Assembly (NCBI RefSeq): GCF_032854445.1
Contig: NC_088304.1
Span: 1,924,001-1,988,000 of the forward strand
Direction: 5' to 3'
Length of the DNA stretch: 64,000 nt
Source: Liolophura sinensis
Taxonomy: Eukaryota; Mollusca; Polyplacophora; Chitonida; Chitonidae
Positions within the stretch are counted from its first letter, which is position 1; each line of letters starts with the position of its first letter. The notes under the pieces are model-generated. The model ran no database searches. It saw nothing but the letters and a program-made list of their open reading frames with translations, and was not told where the DNA came from. Shown here piece after piece: positions 59,460 through 64,000 of the stretch. Made by a program: the position numbers and the translations under genes.

Positions 59460-61940
59460 GGTCCAGAAAACATTTAATATACAAGGAAATACAGAAACTC
59501 TCCACATAATGATTTGTGTTGAGCAGTTCAAACTTTCTACTTTATGCTGGCACTGAGGCTTTTTGTGAATCTCTATGAATTCTGAACTGAACAAAATTTA
59601 GACTTCAAGACTTGAATCTCTACACACTAAAAACACTTAAGCCTACAGAACAGAGCAAGATGGCCACCAAAAGAGCACAGCCCTATAGTATTACCTACGT
59701 CTAGTACCGGAAGCTAGGTGTCTTGGTCAATTACACATATGGGCCTCCACCCTCGCAACTGATCGCGATATATTTAACTGACAGCAAAAATAAGCTCATT
59801 TTCGTGACGCAAGGTGACAATTTTTAATACCCCATAGTTGGAGGTATCAATAATATTGAACAATGACATAAATAAATACATAAAAGCCGGCAAGAGATAC
59901 CAAAGTAAGCAAGCCCTGAACTGCCACGTGTTGACGAACCTGTTTTATGTAAACAATTACGGGTTAATGTATCCACAAATAGCTAAATAAAACTAGGCTC
60001 AGGTTACGAAAGTGTACTACAACCTTTCGAATTTCGAAATCACTGCTTCTCCCACGCTAGACATATTTACAAAGGAAAAAGAAAAGACAACACATGTATG
60101 GTGTATATGTCTGTCACGTGTCAATTTTGTGTTTATTACAGACAGATGCTGCAAATTGAATTAAGTACAACTTACGTCATGGAGGTTTGAAATTAACATT
60201 ATCTCGTTCATATTGAGAAGGTGTCTCCTTTTAGCAGGCCGAATCCTATACTTACATATGGATGTAGTGCTGCCTCACTGGAACGTCATACCTTAACAAC
60301 CAGACCAGACAGCTCGCCTTGCAAACCCCGTGCAACGGTATAGAACACGAAACTGACCTTAATGTGGCGTATCGTCTTATGTCAGTGTTAAACACAGACA
60401 CATATCTTGATACATACTGAACAAGGTGTGTGGAACGCTGACACCCGACCATCTACTATACGAACGCAGCACTCGTGAAATTAATACTTTCTTTTCCTTA
60501 TAGCAGATTTTTCCCATTGTCGACATACTTGTAGTGCCGCCTTACTGTAACAGCATGCGAAAACAAGCTGTTTGACCAAGATGGCAACGATAACATCTTG
60601 TCGAATGATGGTAATGACGAGCTATACATAATGTCATCTCTCGGCCTGTATGTGTACTATTCTAACCTCCATGTGCAGTATAGCCATCAACTTTATATGA
60701 CTACTCATCAATTAAGTGATCGTTGCGAAAAAAACATTTTTTTATTTATGTATGTAGACTTAATAGTATTTAATTGATACTCAGGAATATTTTACTGGTA
60801 CGACGTCGGCCAAGTTTGTGAATGGAGAAAACCGAACATTGTGCGTGATGGAAGCGATTGCGCTTCGCCCATAGCCTCATATCTCATTGGTCAAGGGCAA
60901 TATTAGGCCACAATAAATCATTCATTAACTGACGAAGGGCAGATTAGCCTCGGCCACAACAAAGTGCCTTAAGTAGCAGGTTAAGCTAGGGAGCCACCCA
61001 TCCACCCGTTAACCCCCCTCCCCCTTTGGACATATCCCTCTCAACGGTTAATACAAGTACGTCTCAACCGCACGATGCGTTGTTCAAAGTATTTTAGGGC
61101 TCAAACTGCTGCCGGTGAAGCTTTCTAGCAGGCACCAGTAGATGGGACTGTAAGGCCTAGAAATGACCTAGGTGCCAATTTTCATCACCTCGTGCCGAAT
61201 TCGAGGTCGGAATGTCAATTAACACAGCTATCTTAAAATAGAAGATATCGCTGAAAGCTATATTCTGTTCTATTTGCATTCGCCTTTACGAGCCATTATA
61301 GATCCTGAATTAACTATGGACTTGGTATCAGGTTTCCAAAAGCTAATGGAAGTATTTTTCCATGCTAAATCTCTTCAGGTCCAAGCTGTGTAGTAAATGC
61401 TTCATTCCTCTGATATTGTCGTTTTCTACTTCATTTTACTGGTTAAAAGGTGAAAGTCAAAAGTAGGCATCGCGGCGTCATATATAAGAGAGGAGAACGT
61501 CAAAAACTTGCAGTTTAGCAAACAACCAAATATATTTTCACGTTATTCCATTCAAATAGTGACAAAGCATTCTTTGTAGATCTAATGAAATATCCCAGAG
61601 CCACTTTAAATCTTGAGATTACTTTCACGTTTAGCTCGCCGCAAAAGTCAATTGACCCGGCGTTTGTGTATTGTGATTTAATGTCATATCTGGTGTCTTC
61701 CATATGATGTTTCACTGATGCAGTACTATAAGTACTTCGACAACGTGAACTGCAAGAAGACGCTGTCGTCATATGCACCCCACCCACCACCTCTAACCTC
61801 CCATCAAAAAAAATATGTGGAAACCGAAAGTATCCAAACAGATGAAATATATCCCTGACTGACGTAAAATATTAACGATCTTAACCCTGACTGATGTATT
61901 TATCATATTCAGGGCAGTGTATATGTTATTGATTATCTGT
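59460..61940. other. Unassigned sequence, no gene recognised
   Basis: No domain-bearing frame or array, apart from the degenerate SINE near 60.8 kb. Confidence 0.4.
60745..60860 (-). mobile_element. Very degenerate SINE core
   Basis: ACTCAGGAATATTTTACTGG, TACGACGTCGGCCAAG and GGAGAAAACCGAAC resemble the reverse core only. Confidence 0.4.
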
Positions 61941-61947
61941 ATCATCA

Positions 61948-62072
61948 TCTGGTTGCTGCCAGACCTTCCCACATATAGCCGGAGAGGAAGCCAGTATGAG
62001 CTGGACTTGAACTCACAGCGATCGTATTGACGAGAGTCTTTTTAGCCATTGTGTTGCGCTAGCCAGCTAACT
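61948..62072 (-). mobile_element. SINE head fragment bordering the 23-bp array
   Basis: GGTTGCTGCCAGACCTTCCC, GCCGGAGAGGAAGCCAGTAT, GGACTTGAACTCACAGCGAT, then GCGCTAGCCAGCTAACTCC. It stops where the tandem array begins. Confidence 0.82.
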
Positions 62073-62073
62073 C

Positions 62074-63226
62074 CGGTAATGGTGCAGTAAGTGATGTGAT
62101 AATGGTACAGTAGGTAATGTAGTAATGGTAGAGTAAGTGATGTGGTGATGATACAGTAGGTGATGAGATAATGGTACATAAGTGATGTGGTGGTGGTACA
62201 GTAAGAGATGCGGAAATGGTAGAGTAAGTGATGCGGTAATGGTACAGTAAGTAATGTGGTAATGGCACAGTAAGTGATGCCATAATGGTGCCGTAGGTCA
62301 TGTGGTGATGGTACAGTATGTGATGAGGTAATGATCAAAAAGTGATGTGGTAATGGTACACTAAGTGATGTGGTGATGGTGCCGTAAGTGATATGGTAAT
62401 GGTACACTAAGTGATGTGGTGATGGTACAGTAAGTGATGTGGTAATGGTGCAGTAAGTGATGTGGTAATGGTGCAGTAATTGATGTGGTGATGGTACAGT
62501 AAGTGATGTGGTAATGGTGCAGTAAGTGGTGTGGTAATGGTACAGTAAGTGATGTGATAATGGTACAGTAAGTGATGTGGTGATGGTACAGTAAGTGATG
62601 TGGTGATGGTGCCGTAAGTGATGTGGTAATGGTACAGTAAGTGATGTGGTGATGGTACAGTAAGTGATGTGGTGATGGTACAGTAAGTGATGTGATAATG
62701 GTACAGTAAGTGATGTGGTGATGGTACAGTAAGTGATGTGGTAATGGTGCAGTAAGTGATGTGGTAATGGTGCAGTAAGTGATGTGGTGATGGTACAGTA
62801 AGTGATGTGGTAATGGTGCAGTAAGTGATGTGGTAATGGTACAGTAAGTGATGTGGTAATGGTACAGTAAGTGATGTGGTGATGGTGCAGTAGATGATGT
62901 GATAATGGTATAGTAAGTGATGTGGTAATGGTGCAGTAAGTGATGTGGTAATGGTATAGTAAGTGATGTGGTGATGGTGCCGTAAGTGATGTGGTAATGG
63001 TACACTAAGTGATGTGGTGATGGTACAGTAAGTGATGTGGTAATGGTACAGTAGGTGATGTGATAATGGTATAGTAAGTGATGTGGTAATGGTGCAGTAA
63101 GTGATGTGGTAATGGTACAGTAAGTGGTGTGGTGATGGTACAGTAAGTGATGTGATAATGGTACAGTAAGTGATGTGGTAATGGTGCAGTAAGTAATGGT
63201 ACAATAAGTGATGTGGTAATGGTGAA
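62074..63226. repeat. 23-bp minisatellite, about 50 copies
   Basis: Unit is TAATGGTACAGTAAGTGATG plus TGG. Variation is mostly TAATGG/TGATGG and TACAG/TGCAG. The minus-strand frames of 80-265 codons (Ile/Thr/His/Tyr-rich) arise because no stop occurs in any of the three reverse frames of the unit. Confidence 0.96.
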
Positions 63227-64000
63227 TACCTGATGAAAGCGACCTACTTTGTACTGTCCATCAAGCAAATGACCGATCATTGCATTGGGCGTTTTGATCA
63301 GAGAGTACCTGCTTTAGGTATGAGGCTCTTTTCTCTGAGGTATATCCAAGATTCAACACATTGTTTTTGATGTTTCCGTTGAAAGCAGCAGCTTCCCGTG
63401 ACTTATACCAATAAACCCTGGCTTCAAACACCGCCATTGGCCCTGCTTTATTACACCACTCTCAGTATGTTTTTCTAAGAAAGTCTGAAAAAAATGAAGC
63501 TGAGACCCATTCTAAAACATCCGCGTTTCCGGTAAAACACATGCCTAATTTAAGCTAGTAATAACTCTGGTATAATCATTAACCAAAATTTGGTGAGTAA
63601 GGCAGGTGCATAAACATCATACACTATTAGTCAACAAAATATTGTACAGGGTAGCTGATATTCGTATTAACTCATGGTAATTTGCTAGCTTATGAATCTG
63701 TTGTTGTTGTTTATGCATCACGAATCATTCAAATCAATCAACATATGTTTATCAATTTATATATATGAACCATTTAAAATACGGTTTGAGCCTTTGTGGC
63801 ATTCATAAATGTTACTGGACAATAGAGCTTACCTATGGAAGCTGGGTAAGGCCATCATGGTACCATTGTTCCATCGCCCGCTGCCTTATTCGGCTTCCAC
63901 ACATAGCCTATATATAGACTCAAACCATGTTTCAAACGTGCCTATCCCCAAAATAATGCCGAAAAACTGTCAGCTATATACATGAGCATTTATGATGTAA

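Noticed and set aside
62407-63204. 265-codon minus-strand frame rich in Ile, Thr, His and Tyr
   Set aside because: Arises from the 23-bp array, which lacks stops in all three reverse frames.

Overview
This is an AT-rich, gene-poor eukaryotic nuclear segment with short coding exons separated by long introns. It carries many copies of a tRNA-derived SINE ending in an AATAAA-rich tail, and a very large amount of minisatellite DNA. The SINE core, the intron style and the protein matches point to a lophotrochozoan, most likely a mollusc. The species cannot be named from sequence alone.

Three protein-coding loci can be supported. (1) Left edge, minus strand: the 5' part of a synaptic vesicle 2-related protein (SVOP-like, major facilitator superfamily), with exons at 7388-7295, 2411-2242 and 1051-953, then running off the left end. 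Two further minus-strand open segments, 15178-15068 and 23603-23498, end in good donors with the same phase. They may be alternative or additional upstream exons. (2) Centre, plus strand: a complete nine-exon gene for a mitochondrial RNA pseudouridine synthase of the RPUSD4 type, 30111-43876. Every splice phase closes to a 783-residue protein whose N-terminal half is an unusual long extension carrying three copies of a short motif. A perfect palindromic ETS site lies just upstream of its start codon. (3) Right part, plus strand: one first exon, 52599-52800, of a membrane-anchored short-chain dehydrogenase (retinol-dehydrogenase-like). I found no further exon of it.

The rest is mostly repeats. 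By my tally about a quarter of the window is tandem arrays with unrelated monomers: 43 bp (2.8-3.7 kb), 58 bp (4.4-6.4 kb), 71 bp (9.1-9.4), 41 bp (10.6-11.3), 28 bp (12.3-12.6), about 60 bp (13.8-14.2), 45 bp (18.0-21.7), 24 bp (23.0-23.3), 31 bp (24.1-26.2), 40 bp (32.7-33.3), 20/24 bp (36.6-37.9), 20 bp (43.86-43.96), 6 bp (46.2-46.4), 40 bp (46.4-46.7), 36 bp (49.6-50.05), 81 bp (50.5-51.1) and 23 bp (62.1-63.2). Monomers whose length is a multiple of three give long, low-complexity reading frames on one or both strands. I regard these as artefacts, not genes.

The most novel-looking structure is a dispersed element at 48.6-59.5 kb. It is present in at least four diverged copies in both orientations. 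One copy is interrupted by a SINE with a clean target-site duplication, and one internal segment has been amplified into the 81-bp array. Other points worth checking are the tenfold excess of CAGGTA/CAGGTG E-boxes at 16.4-17.8 kb, the 20-bp repeat that begins on the RPUSD4 stop codon, the SINE tail abutting an RPUSD4 splice donor, and a hairpin-capable core in every 45-bp monomer.
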